Shown: positions 35,206-43,407 of the stretch, piece by piece | Numbering within the stretch: the stretch's first letter is position 1 | Layout: each line of letters begins with the position of its first letter | From: an uncultured Flavobacteriaceae bacterium | GTDB lineage: Bacteria > Bacteroidota > Bacteroidia > Flavobacteriales > Flavobacteriaceae | Reading direction: 5' to 3' | Length of the DNA: 64,000 nucleotides | Assembly: GCA_937929935.1 (NCBI GenBank) | Contig: CALFUL010000003.1 | Location: 62,001 to 126,000, forward strand | Notes under the pieces: generated by a model | Told to the model about the DNA's origin: nothing | What the model saw: the letters and a program-made list of their open reading frames with translations, nothing else | The model's database searches: none | Translations under genes and position numbers: made by a program

Positions 35206-35979
35206 ATGAGCATAAAACAAAGATTCGATCTCACAGGAAAAGTAGCCATCATCACAGGATCTAGTAAAGGTATTGGATTATCAATTGCGAGAGGTTTGGC
35301 AGAAAACGGAGCTAAAGTGGTTATCAGTAGCCGAAAGCAAGATGCCGTTGATGCGGTCGCTGCTGAATTTATTAAAGAAGGATTTGAAGCAGTGGGTATT
35401 GCGTGTCATATTGGCGATGCAGAGCAGCGTGAAGCCTTGGTTAAAAAGACCATAGCGCATTTCGGAAGGATTGATATTTTGGTAAACAACGCTGCTATTA
35501 ATCCGTTTTACGGACCCTTAGAAGCGGCTGAAGAAGAAGTGTTTGATAAGATTATGAATATCAATGTCAAAGCACCTTGGATGCTTACAAATTTGGTGCA
35601 ACCACATATGAAAGAGCAGGGTAGCGGTAGTGTCATTAATATTTCTTCTGTTGAAGGCATACACCCTGGTTTTAGATTAGGATTGTATAGCATGACTAAA
35701 TCGGCCTTAATTATGCTCACAAAAAATCAGGCTAAAGAATGGGGTAAATACGGTATTCGTTCAAATGTAGTCTGCCCGGGGCTCATCAAAACAAAGTTCA
35801 GTGAGAGTCTTTGGTCTAATGAAAAATTGGTGGGTATGTACAATCAAACCGTACCTTTAAAAAGAATGGCTGAACCTGATGAGATGGCAGGTTTAGTAAT
35901 GCTTTTGGCCTCTGATGCAGGTTCGTATATGACTGGTGGCGTTTATGCCGCTGATGGTGGGTATTTGATTTCGGGGTAG
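35206..35979 (+). CDS. SDR family NAD(P)-dependent oxidoreductase (DHRS4-like)
   Basis: 257 aa classical SDR. Nucleotide-binding TGSSKGIG (17-24), NNAA (94-97), catalytic Ser147/148, Tyr161 and Lys165 (YSMTK). The basic residues SSRK (41-44) after strand 2 favour NADP(H). Length and C-terminal YAADGGYLISG are standard. In the context of the ACAD10/11-like dehydrogenase and kinase that follow, it occupies the place of LvaD, which reduces a keto-acyl-CoA to a hydroxyacyl-CoA; substrate is inferred. Confidence 0.88.
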   Translation: MSIKQRFDLTGKVAIITGSSKGIGLSIARGLAENGAKVVISSRKQDAVDAVAAEFIKEGFEAVGIACHIGDAEQREALVKKTIAHFGRIDILVNNAAINPFYGPLEAAEEEVFDKIMNINVKAPWMLTNLVQPHMKEQGSGSVINISSVEGIHPGFRLGLYSMTKSALIMLTKNQAKEWGKYGIRSNVVCPGLIKTKFSESLWSNEKLVGMYNQTVPLKRMAEPDEMAGLVMLLASDAGSYMTGGVYAADGGYLISG

Positions 35980-36186
35980 ATTGGTTGATGGGTTGAAAAA
36001 TAATAAGTACAAAGTAAAAAGTATTAAGTAATTAGTATTAAGTATAAGGTTACTCATTGAAAAAAGTTAGATTTTAAGAGCCAAGAGCCAAGAGCCAAGA
36101 GCCAAGAGCCAAGAGCCAAGAGCCAAGAGCCAAAAGCGATCAGCTATAAACGGACAACCAACAACCAACAACGAACAACAAAATAT
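35980..36186. repeat. Composite repeat spacer 2 with eight GAGCCAA units
   Basis: In order: phrases ATAAGTACAAAGT and GTATTAAGT (about 36002-36050), a leader TTGAAAAAAGTTAGATTTTAA (36057-36077), eight perfect GAGCCAA heptamers (36078-36133), AGCGATCAGCTATAAAC, then an A/C-rich tail ACAACCAACAACCAACAACG up to ACAACAAAATAT and the ATG of the next gene. The same order recurs in the spacers at 37405-37791 and 39245-39374. Confidence 0.9.
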
Positions 36187-37404
36187 ATGAACTTTCATTA
36201 CACAGAAAAATCACTAACGCTTCAAGAAAAGCTCAAGCAGTTTATTGCAGAACATGTGAGCCCGCATGAAGAGGCGGTAGAAGCCTTTCATCGCGACCCA
36301 GCCAATGCTTGGAAAAGATGGCCCGGATTAGAAGGTTTGAAAGCCAAAGCAAAAGAAGCAGGATTATGGAATCTCTTTCTTCCGAAAGCGTACGGCGATT
36401 TGAGTCCCGGATTGACCAATCTAGAATATGCACCCTTGGCAGAAATCATGGGGCGAATGATTTGGTCATCAGAAATATTCAATTGCAGTGCGCCCGATAC
36501 AGGTAATATGGAGGTTTTATCAAAATACGGCACACCTAATCAACAAGAAAAATGGTTAACCCCATTGATGAACGGAGAAATACGATCTGCTTTTTTAATG
36601 ACTGAACCTGAAGTAGCTTCTTCAGACGCTACCAATATTGAGACCTCTATAAAACTTGATGGCGATGACTATGTCATCAATGGTAGAAAATGGTGGTCAT
36701 CAGGGGCGATGGATCCCAATTGTAAGGTTGCCATTGTCATGGGAAAAACCGATTTTGATGCTCCGCGTCATGTGCAACAAAGTATGATTTTAGTGCCAAT
36801 GAATACTGATGGATTAAAGATTGTGCGTCCGCTTTCTGTATTTGGTTATACTGATTCTCCTGAAGGGCATGCAGAAATTATTTTAGATAATGTTCGTGTT
36901 CCTAAAGAAAATTTATTGGTAGGCGAGGGGCAAGGTTTTGCCATTGCACAAGGACGACTAGGTCCCGGAAGAATACATCATTGTATGCGATTAATAGGTA
37001 TGGCGCAGCGTTCACTAGAGATTATGGCCAAACGCACAACACAGCGTACTCCCTTCGGAAGAAGCTTAGATACCTATAGTAGTGTTCGTCAAGATATTGC
37101 CAACTCGGCATGTGACATAGAACAAACCCGATTATTAGTATTATCAGCAGCTGATAAAATGGATAGGCTGGGCAATAAAGAAGCCAAAGATTTAATTGCC
37201 ATGATAAAAATTGTCACTCCCAATATGACCTTGCGTGTGGTTGATAGAGCCATGCAAATTTTAGGAGGAAAAGGAGTCAGCAGCGATACACCATTAGCGC
37301 ACTTTTTTGCTGCGGCAAGAATGTTACGCTTGGCTGATGGTCCTGATGAAGTGCACATGAGTCAGTTGGGTAAGAATGTGATTAAGAGGTTTTCGGGGAA
37401 GTAA
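36187..37404 (+). CDS. Acyl-CoA dehydrogenase of the ACAD10/11 type
   Basis: 405 aa. Three-domain acyl-CoA dehydrogenase fold: [17 protein letters not shown] (138-154) and [14 protein letters not shown] (164-177) are the ACAD10/11 forms of the family motifs. Near the C-terminus the usual YEGT catalytic segment is replaced by ADGPDEVH, so Asp stands where most members have Glu. This substitution is typical of ACAD10/11 and LvaC, which act on 4-phospho-acyl-CoA. The APH-like kinase that is fused to this domain in animals is a separate neighbour here (37792-38859). Confidence 0.88.
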   Translation: MNFHYTEKSLTLQEKLKQFIAEHVSPHEEAVEAFHRDPANAWKRWPGLEGLKAKAKEAGLWNLFLPKAYGDLSPGLTNLEYAPLAEIMGRMIWSSEIFNCSAPDTGNMEVLSKYGTPNQQEKWLTPLMNGEIRSAFLMTEPEVASSDATNIETSIKLDGDDYVINGRKWWSSGAMDPNCKVAIVMGKTDFDAPRHVQQSMILVPMNTDGLKIVRPLSVFGYTDSPEGHAEIILDNVRVPKENLLVGEGQGFAIAQGRLGPGRIHHCMRLIGMAQRSLEIMAKRTTQRTPFGRSLDTYSSVRQDIANSACDIEQTRLLVLSAADKMDRLGNKEAKDLIAMIKIVTPNMTLRVVDRAMQILGGKGVSSDTPLAHFFAAARMLRLADGPDEVHMSQLGKNVIKRFSGK

Positions 37405-37791
37405 TAAGTACTAAGTAATTAGTACAAAGTAGAAAACAACTATACTGTCAGTTCGAGCGGAGTCGAGAACGAGTTTACAGCTAAAAAAGCATCTCGACTC
37501 CGCTCGATGTGACAGAAACACGAATAAAAGTATGTAGTAGGCAGGTGCAGTAAGCAGTATTAAGTACAAAGTTGAAAAATAGAAAGTCCCCTCCTGGGAG
37601 GGGTGTCCGCCAGTCGGCGGGCGGGGTGGGTTGAAAAGTAATAAGTACAAAGTAATAAGTACAAAGCACAAAGTTGAAAAAAAGTTAGATTTTAAAAGCC
37701 AAAAGCCAAAAGCCAAAAGCCAAAAGCCAAAAGCCAAGAGCGATTCAGCTATCAACCAACAACTGACAACGAACAACGAACAACCAATTTA
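37405..37791. repeat. Composite repeat spacer 3 (387 bp)
   Basis: Order: AAGTACTAAGTAATTAGTACAAAG phrases; a 24-bp inverted repeat with two mismatches (37445-37468 and 37492-37515, CTGTCAGTTCGAGCGGAGTC and GACTCCGCTCGATGTGACAG); more AAGTACAAAGT phrases; a GC-rich palindromic piece TCCCCTCCTGGGAGGGGTG (about 37588-37606) running into GGCGGGCGGGGTGGG; leader GTTGAAAAAAAGTTAGATTTTAA; six AAAAGCC heptamers (37694-37735); AGCGATTCAGCTATCAAC; and an A/C-rich tail of AACAACGAACAAC units to the start codon. No ORF of note. Confidence 0.88.
37445..37515. repeat. 24-bp inverted repeat (GTTCGAGCGGAGTCGAGA type)
   Basis: Arms 37445-37468 and 37492-37515 match at 22 of 24 positions and enclose 23 bp. 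The arm is much richer in GC than its surroundings. Such TTCGAGCGGAGTCGAGA hairpins resemble dispersed intergenic palindromes of Bacteroidetes. On RNA it would be a strong hairpin between two co-directional genes. Confidence 0.85.
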
Positions 37792-38859
37792 ATGAACACA
37801 AAACCAGTAAGACAAGGTGAAGAATTAAATGAGGAACACCTCAAGAAATTCATGCTTAAACATCAATTGATAGTTGATGCTGGCAGTGCCTTGACAGTAA
37901 ATCAATTCGCTAACGGATTTTCAAACCTTACGTATTTGCTGTCTATTGAAAATAAAGAGTATGTCTTGCGTCGCCCCCCATTTGCAGCACCTAAGCGTGG
38001 GCATGATATGGGTCGTGAATATAAAGTGATTTCAAAATTGAATTCCGTTTTCGATAAAACGCCAAAAGCTTTTGCTTACACTGAAGACAAAGCGATTATT
38101 GGCGCTCCTTTTTACCTGATGAGTAAAGTTGAGGGCGAGATTTTAACCGCAAAAGAGGTCCATAAAAAACGGGTTTCGCCTGAGGAATTTAAAACCATTT
38201 CAAATACGTGGCTTGATACTTTTGTGGACTTTCATGCCATTGATTACAAAGCTGCAGGTTTAGAGGATTTAGGACGCCCTGAAGGTTATGTTGAACGTCA
38301 GGTAACCAATTGGGGTAAGCAGTATTTGGCGGCGGCTACAGATGATGTGCCGGCGGCTGAGAAAGTAATGACTTGGATGCAAGAAAACCAACCCAAGCAG
38401 TATGATCATACCTTAATTCACAATGATTTTAAATACGATAATGTTGTTTTTAAAGACGATTCTTGGCAAAAAATTACAGCCATTTTAGATTGGGAAATGT
38501 GCACTTTAGGCGACCCTTTAATGGATCTAGGAACATCACTTGGGTATTGGACCACCCATGCCGATCATGATATGATGAAGCAAGGTTTGCCCTCGCCAAC
38601 GGTACTGCCCGGTAATCCGTCACGAACAGAAATTGTACAACAATATGCGCTAAAAAGTGGTCGAAATATTGATAATCTTACGTTTTACTACGCCTACGGA
38701 TTATTCAAAATAGCAGTCATTACCCAGCAAATTTATTTCAGGTATAAACACGGCCATACCACTGATCCAAAATTCGCTTATTTGAATAAGGCATCAGAAT
38801 TATGCATCAATACGGCATGGCAAGCGATTCAAAAAAATCAAATTGATAATTTATTTTAA
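37792..38859 (+). CDS. APH-like phosphotransferase (ACAD10/11 kinase domain, LvaA-like)
   Basis: 355 aa. Aminoglycoside-phosphotransferase fold: nucleotide-binding N-lobe (GFSNLTYLL 42-50, VLRRPPF 58-64), catalytic loop HNDFKYDN (210-217) with Asp212 as base, and metal-binding ILDWEMCTLGDPLMDLG (231-247) with Asp233. This subfamily is the kinase half of ACAD10/11 and of LvaA, which phosphorylates the 4-hydroxyl of 4-hydroxyacyl-CoA. It is not an antibiotic-resistance enzyme by context. It is adjacent to the matching ACAD (36187-37404), and one base before the DUF1330 gene. Confidence 0.87.
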   Translation: MNTKPVRQGEELNEEHLKKFMLKHQLIVDAGSALTVNQFANGFSNLTYLLSIENKEYVLRRPPFAAPKRGHDMGREYKVISKLNSVFDKTPKAFAYTEDKAIIGAPFYLMSKVEGEILTAKEVHKKRVSPEEFKTISNTWLDTFVDFHAIDYKAAGLEDLGRPEGYVERQVTNWGKQYLAAATDDVPAAEKVMTWMQENQPKQYDHTLIHNDFKYDNVVFKDDSWQKITAILDWEMCTLGDPLMDLGTSLGYWTTHADHDMMKQGLPSPTVLPGNPSRTEIVQQYALKSGRNIDNLTFYYAYGLFKIAVITQQIYFRYKHGHTTDPKFAYLNKASELCINTAWQAIQKNQIDNLF

Positions 38860-38860
38860 G

Positions 38861-39244
38861 ATGGATAAACAAGGATATATAGCTATGAATCAATCTGAAT
38901 TTCAAAACTTCATAAAGTTGCCAGCAGATACTGCCGTAGTGATGATGAATTTAATGAAGTTTAAAGATTTGGTACCCGAAACAGGATTGTCAGGGGCAGA
39001 AACATACAAGAGATATTTGAAAGAAGCGATGCCATTTTTTGCCAAAGCAAATGCAGAAGTGGTGTATATGGGAAAACCCAAATCGATACTCATTGGCCCT
39101 GAAGATGAAACCTTATGGGATAAACTTTTATTGATTAAATACAATTCAATCACTGATTTTTTAACCATGGTTCAGGCGGAAGGATACCCTGCTCATTTAA
39201 GAACACAGGCTTTAGAAGATTCGAGGTTGATTCATTGTGAGTAG
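38861..39244 (+). CDS. DUF1330 family protein
   Basis: 127 aa from the ATG at 38861, one base after the kinase stop; an earlier in-frame start at 38843 lies inside the kinase gene. The fold is ferredoxin-like (dimeric alpha/beta barrel), with VMMNLMKFKD, a GAETYKRYL helix, GKPKSILIG, and WDKLLLIKYNSITDFLTMVQ followed by ALEDSRLI, the DUF1330 pattern. Function of the family is unknown. Its tight coupling to the kinase gives it the same position as the small accessory protein LvaB next to LvaA, though I see no sequence likeness to rely on. Confidence 0.8.
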   Translation: MDKQGYIAMNQSEFQNFIKLPADTAVVMMNLMKFKDLVPETGLSGAETYKRYLKEAMPFFAKANAEVVYMGKPKSILIGPEDETLWDKLLLIKYNSITDFLTMVQAEGYPAHLRTQALEDSRLIHCE

Positions 39245-39374
39245 GTTGGTAAGCAGTACAAAGTAAGTAGTATTATGTTAGAAATTTAATATTGAAAAAA
39301 AGTTAGACTTTAAGAGCCAAGAGCCAAGAGCCAAGAGCCAACAACGAACAACGTAAAACGATCAACGAACATAT
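39245..39374. repeat. Composite repeat spacer 4 with four GAGCCAA units
   Basis: Same order as spacers 2 and 3 but shorter: AGTACAAAGTAAGTAGTATTA, leader TTGAAAAAAAGTTAGACTTTAA, four GAGCCAA heptamers (39314-39341), then AACAACGAACAACG and ATCAACGAACATATATGA. The leader differs from spacer 2 by one extra A and one T-to-C change. Confidence 0.9.
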
Positions 39375-40130
39375 ATGAACTTAGAAAACAAAATAGTAAT
39401 CATCACAGGAGCCGGAAGCGGCATTGGTGCAGCGACAGCCAAACTCTTTGGGCATCACGGCGCTAAGGTTATTGCATCAGATATTAATCTAAAAAATGCC
39501 CAGAATACGGCAGATGCGATTAATGCTTCAGGTGGTAAAGCCTCAGCAATTAAAACTGATGTGACCCAATTTGAGGAAGTTGAAAGCCTTATAGCAAATA
39601 CCGTAAAAGAATATGGCAGACTTGACGTCATGGTCAATAATGCGGGTATTGGTGGCAAACACCAATTAAAAACTGCTGACCATACTCATGATGATTGGCA
39701 TAATGTGATTGCCGTAAATCAAACAGGCGTTTTCTATTGTATGAAAGTGGCCATAAAACAAATGCTAGTACAAGGTGGTGGTAGTATGGTTAATGTAGCT
39801 TCTCTTGCCGGACTAAAAGCATCGGGAAACAATTTGTCATACAGCGCCAGTAAATTTGCGGTAGTGGGTATGACTAAATCAGCAGCCTTAGAATACGGCC
39901 GAAAAAACATCCGTATTAATGCGGTTTGTCCTGGGTTTACGCACTCTGCATTGTTAGATCAATTACTTTCTGTTAGTCCGGATATGGCGAATAAATTAAA
40001 GCGATTTATCCCCATGGGAAGATTTGGTGAAGCAGATGAAATTGCTGAAGCTATTTGCTGGCTAGCATCTGAAAATTCGAAATTTATTACGGGTCAAACA
40101 TTAACTTTAGACGGGGGTACATCCTTATAA
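39375..40130 (+). CDS. SDR family oxidoreductase
   Basis: 251 aa. Cofactor motif TGAGSGIG (11-18), acidic SD (35-36) after strand 2 which favours NAD(H), NNAG (88-91), catalytic Ser143, Tyr156 and Lys160 (YSASK). The C-terminal TGQTLTLDGGTSL is standard. It may act as a 3-hydroxyacyl-CoA or similar alcohol dehydrogenase in this cluster. It is 6 bp before the enoyl-CoA isomerase/hydratase gene, so they are translationally close. Confidence 0.87.
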   Translation: MNLENKIVIITGAGSGIGAATAKLFGHHGAKVIASDINLKNAQNTADAINASGGKASAIKTDVTQFEEVESLIANTVKEYGRLDVMVNNAGIGGKHQLKTADHTHDDWHNVIAVNQTGVFYCMKVAIKQMLVQGGGSMVNVASLAGLKASGNNLSYSASKFAVVGMTKSAALEYGRKNIRINAVCPGFTHSALLDQLLSVSPDMANKLKRFIPMGRFGEADEIAEAICWLASENSKFITGQTLTLDGGTSL

Positions 40131-40136
40131 AAATAT

Positions 40137-40907
40137 ATGAGCAATTTAATTATTACAAAAAAGGAAGGCTACACGATCGTTCAAATGAACCGTGGTAAAG
40201 TAAATGCAATCAATCGCGAAATGGTTCGTGAATTGAAAGAGGCTTTTGAAATTCTTGAAGCCGATGAAGCTGTGAAAGGAGTGATTTTATCAGGCCAGCC
40301 ACATTACTTTTCTGCAGGTTTAGATTTGATTGAATTATTTCAATATGACAAAGATCAAATTCGTGAATTCTTTTCTGCATTCGGAGCTTTGTATTTACAA
40401 TTGGTGCAATTTAAAAAGCCTTTCATATCAGCAATAACAGGCCATTCTCCTGCTGGCGGAACAGTATTAGCAGTTACAAGTGATAACCGCTTTATGGCTG
40501 ATGGAGAAAAGTATGTGATCGGTTTAAATGAGGTGGCGGTTAATATTCAAATCAGCCAAAACCTAACTGAAGTCTATGCTTTTTGGATGGGTGACGGATT
40601 AGCAAGTAGATATATATTGCAAGGAAAACTATTATCAGGAACAGAAGCCGTATCTGCCGGATTGGTAGATAAATTAGTTGCACTAGAAAGTGTTGTTGAA
40701 ACCGCTGAAAAGCAGATGAAAAGATACTTGCAAGCAGATCAAGAGATTTTAGTAAACACAAAAGCAAAAATCAGAAAGCATCTCTTAGATAAATTAGATT
40801 TGACTGCCCAAAACTCTTTAAAAGAAGCTTCTGAATTATGGTGGAAACCAGAAATCAGAGCAAAGATGAAAGGGTATGTAGAGAGTTTTACGAGTAAGAA
40901 GAAGTAG
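40137..40907 (+). CDS. Enoyl-CoA hydratase/isomerase family protein (ECI-like)
   Basis: 256 aa crotonase fold. Oxyanion-hole motifs FSAGLDL (58-64) and GHSPAGG (102-108). The later stretch YVIGLNEVAV (126-135), with Glu132 as the single likely acid/base, resembles delta3-delta2-enoyl-CoA isomerase (ECI1) more than two-glutamate hydratases. An isomerase would suit a pathway where dephosphorylation leaves the double bond away from the 2-position. Follows the SDR by 6 bp. Confidence 0.85.
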   Translation: MSNLIITKKEGYTIVQMNRGKVNAINREMVRELKEAFEILEADEAVKGVILSGQPHYFSAGLDLIELFQYDKDQIREFFSAFGALYLQLVQFKKPFISAITGHSPAGGTVLAVTSDNRFMADGEKYVIGLNEVAVNIQISQNLTEVYAFWMGDGLASRYILQGKLLSGTEAVSAGLVDKLVALESVVETAEKQMKRYLQADQEILVNTKAKIRKHLLDKLDLTAQNSLKEASELWWKPEIRAKMKGYVESFTSKKK

Positions 40908-41154
40908 GGAAGTAATAAGTAAAGAGTATTAAGTAAGAAAGGCAAAAGTTGGACGTACGAGGTACGAAATACGAAGTTGAAAGTTAAAAAGTAAAAGTCC
41001 TCCCATTTTTTCAAGGGTAGGTGCCGAAGGCAGAGGGGTTAAAGCCTAAGCCATCAAATTATAGACAAACAAAAATATAAACAGATTCCTGCCTATACTG
41101 AAACCCCGGAAGCGTCGGGGCAGCACAAGCGCCGGAATAAAAATAAAGAGCACT
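40908..41154. repeat. Repeat-bearing spacer 6 of the acyl-CoA cluster
   Basis: GTAATAAGTAAAGAGTATTAAGTA opens the spacer, followed by ACGTACGAGGTACGAAATACG (about 40950-40970), a degenerate CCTCCCATTTTTTCAAGGGT copy of the GC-rich element with GCAGAGGGGTT (about 41000-41038), and a small hairpin CCCCGGAAGCGTCGGGG (41104-41120). No heptamer array in this spacer. Confidence 0.7.
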
Positions 41155-42156
41155 ATGATGAACAAACAATTATTATTTGTAAAAAGACCAGTAGGAGAAG
41201 CTACGGCTGATACATGGTCATTAGTAACAAACCCAATACCTGAAATTAGTGAAGGGCAAATTTTGATAAAGCAACACTACGTTTCGCTAGACCCTGCAAT
41301 GCGTGGCTGGATGAACGAGGGCAAATCATATATCGCTCCTGTAGAAATTGGAGCCGTTATGCGTGCGGGTTCTGTAGGCGAAGTGATTGCTTCAAAAAAT
41401 GATAAATTTCAAGTTGGGCAATATGTCGCCGGTACTGGTGGCGTGCAACAATATGCGGTTTCTGATGGTAATGGCTTCTACCCGGTTGATCCAAACCTAG
41501 CCCCACTACCAATGTATATAGGTACCCTAGGTATGCCCGGAATGACGGCATATTTTGGAATTACTGAAGTTGGTAAAGTTAAAGAAGGCGACACGGTTCT
41601 GGTTTCCGGAGCAGCAGGTGCCGTAGGAAGTATTGTTGGGCAAATAGCTAAAATAAAAGGGTGCAAGGTAGTTGGTATCGCTGGGGGTGCTGATAAATGT
41701 AAATATGTGGTTGATGAATTAGGTTTTGATGCGTGTATCGATTACAAAAATGAAAATATAGCATCACGTTTTAAAGAAGAATGCCCCAAAGGCATTGATA
41801 TTTATTTTGATAATGTGGGAGGCGAAATCTTAGATATCGCTTTAACTCGATTACGTTTGAATGCACGTGTAGTTATTTGCGGTGCAATTTCACAATACAA
41901 TAATAAAACAGCTATCAAAGGGCCAAGCAACTATCTGTCATTGTTGGTGAACAGAGCAAGTATGACCGGTATGGTTGTTTTAGATTATGCAAATAGATAT
42001 AAAGAGGGTGCTCAAATTTTAGGAGGATTGATGGCACAAGGAAAACTAAAAAGCCGTGAAGATGTGTATGAAGGCATTGAGAATTTTACAGAAACCTATA
42101 GCCGTCTTTTTTCAGGTGATAAAATGGGAAAATTGGTATTGAAAGTGATTGAATAA
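41155..42156 (+). CDS. NADP-dependent MDR oxidoreductase (prostaglandin reductase/CurA-like)
   Basis: 333 aa, zinc-free medium-chain dehydrogenase/reductase. N-terminal substrate domain with RPVGEATADTW and the conserved LDPAMRGWMNEG (46-57); Rossmann motif SGAAGAVGSIVGQIAK (about 150-165); FDNVGGEILD (about 217-226) typical of the leukotriene-B4 dehydrogenase/2-alkenal reductase group. It reduces activated double bonds with NADPH. In this cluster it may saturate an enone or enal intermediate, or detoxify one. Has its own leader after a repeat spacer. Confidence 0.88.
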   Translation: MMNKQLLFVKRPVGEATADTWSLVTNPIPEISEGQILIKQHYVSLDPAMRGWMNEGKSYIAPVEIGAVMRAGSVGEVIASKNDKFQVGQYVAGTGGVQQYAVSDGNGFYPVDPNLAPLPMYIGTLGMPGMTAYFGITEVGKVKEGDTVLVSGAAGAVGSIVGQIAKIKGCKVVGIAGGADKCKYVVDELGFDACIDYKNENIASRFKEECPKGIDIYFDNVGGEILDIALTRLRLNARVVICGAISQYNNKTAIKGPSNYLSLLVNRASMTGMVVLDYANRYKEGAQILGGLMAQGKLKSREDVYEGIENFTETYSRLFSGDKMGKLVLKVIE

Positions 42157-42245
42157 AAAAGCTATACGCTAAAAGCCTTACGCCATTCGCAAAATATTTA
42201 AAGTGAAATACCAAAAGCCAAAAGCCAACAGCGAAAAACAAAAAA
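42157..42245. repeat. Short spacer 7 with two AAAAGCC heptamers
   Basis: The spacer ends CCAAAAGCCAAAAGCCAACAGCG then AAAAACAAAAA before the ATG, i.e. two heptamer units and a reduced A-rich tail. It is a degenerate form of the element in spacers 2-4. Confidence 0.75.
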
Positions 42246-43220
42246 ATGAAAGCAATTCGATGTAATGCATACGGACCACCATCTTCTTTGGTGTTAGAAG
42301 AAGTAGCGAGTTTAAAGCCAAAAGCAAAAGAAGTTTTGGTAGCGGTAAAAGCCTGCGGACTTAATTTTCCTGACACACTTATTATTCAAGGCTTATATCA
42401 GTTTAAACCTGAATTGCCATTTACTCCCGGTAGCGATGTTGCCGGAATTGTAAAAGAAGTAGGTGAAGGGGTTAAACATTTAAAAGTAGGTCAAGAAGTT
42501 TTTGGTTTTGTTGCTCATGGGGGGTTGGCTGAAGAGGTTTTGGTGCCAGCAAATGCATGTTTTCCTAAACCCCCTCAAATGGATTTTCCGACAGCGGCTT
42601 CTTTCTTAATGGCGTATGGTACCTCGTATCACGCACTAAAAGACAGAGCGGTATTAGCTAAAGGAGAAACCCTTTTAGTATTAGGAGCTTCGGGTGGCGT
42701 TGGGCTCGCAGCCGTAGAATTAGGAAAACTAATGGGTGCCAAAGTAATTGCAGCGGCTTCGACTGATGATAAGCTAGCGCTTTGCACAGCATATGGTGCT
42801 GATGAAACGATAAATTATTCGACTCAAGACTTAAAAGCTACCATCAAAGAATTGACAGAGGGTAAGGGAGTTGATGTGGTGTATGATCCTGTTGGAGGTG
42901 CGTATTCAGAAGCTGCTTTAAGAGGAGTTGCCAGAAACGGCCGCTTTTTAGTGGTTGGATTTGCTGCAGGTGATATTCCTAAAATTCCGTTGAATCTTCC
43001 TTTATTGAAAGAAGCTGCTATAGTCGGAGTCTTTTGGGGAGCGTTTGCCATGAAAGACCCAAAAGCAAATATGCAAAACTCCATGCAACTCATGCAATGG
43101 CATGCAGAAGGAAAATTAAAACCACATATTCATGCCGTTTACGATTTGGCTGATACGTCAAAGGCATTAGAAGAAATGACGAACAGAAAAGTAAAAGGGA
43201 AATTGATTGTTCAAATTTGA
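42246..43220 (+). CDS. NADPH:quinone oxidoreductase family MDR protein
   Basis: 324 aa. QOR-type MDR without zinc ligands: FPDTLIIQGLYQFKPELPFTPG (about 40-61) in the substrate domain, GASGGVGLAAVELGK (about 149-163) as the nucleotide motif, VVYDPVGG (about 216-223) and a GxPKIPLNL stretch. It transfers hydride from NADPH to quinones or acyl-CoA double bonds; many homologues annotated as quinone reductases act as enoyl reductases. Its placement with the acyl-CoA genes favours a role on a CoA ester, but this is inference. Confidence 0.87.
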   Translation: MKAIRCNAYGPPSSLVLEEVASLKPKAKEVLVAVKACGLNFPDTLIIQGLYQFKPELPFTPGSDVAGIVKEVGEGVKHLKVGQEVFGFVAHGGLAEEVLVPANACFPKPPQMDFPTAASFLMAYGTSYHALKDRAVLAKGETLLVLGASGGVGLAAVELGKLMGAKVIAAASTDDKLALCTAYGADETINYSTQDLKATIKELTEGKGVDVVYDPVGGAYSEAALRGVARNGRFLVVGFAAGDIPKIPLNLPLLKEAAIVGVFWGAFAMKDPKANMQNSMQLMQWHAEGKLKPHIHAVYDLADTSKALEEMTNRKVKGKLIVQI

Positions 43221-43407
43221 TCGAAAATAGTAAGAGGTACAAAGTAAAAAGTTTAAAAAAATTGCATCGCAATAGTTTTCCTCCTAAAAAGGAGGGATTA
43301 AGGGAGGTGTAGAGCGCAAATCCGAATCAATTACTCTGAACCAATAATAGAAAAGATAACTAACTTAAAACAGATTCCTGCATAAGTGGGAATGACAACT
43401 AAATAAC
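43221..43407. repeat. Repeat-bearing spacer 8 of the acyl-CoA cluster
   Basis: AGTAAGAGGTACAAAGTAAAAAGT phrase (about 43231-43254), TTGCATCGCAATA, a hairpin CCTCCTAAAAAGGAGG (43281-43296) followed by GATTAAGGGAGGTG, and AACAGATTCCTGCATAAGTGGGAATGACAA close to the next start. The last phrase is also present in degenerate form in spacer 6 (ACAGATTCCTGCCTATACTG). Confidence 0.7.

Noticed and set aside
37792-38859. Aminoglycoside resistance kinase
   Set aside because: It has the APH fold, but its neighbours and motif forms match the ACAD10/11 kinase group; antibiotic resistance is unsupported.
36078-39341. Heptamer arrays as a CRISPR or small satellite locus
   Set aside because: Units are 7 bp, contiguous, with no spacers, and no cas genes are present.
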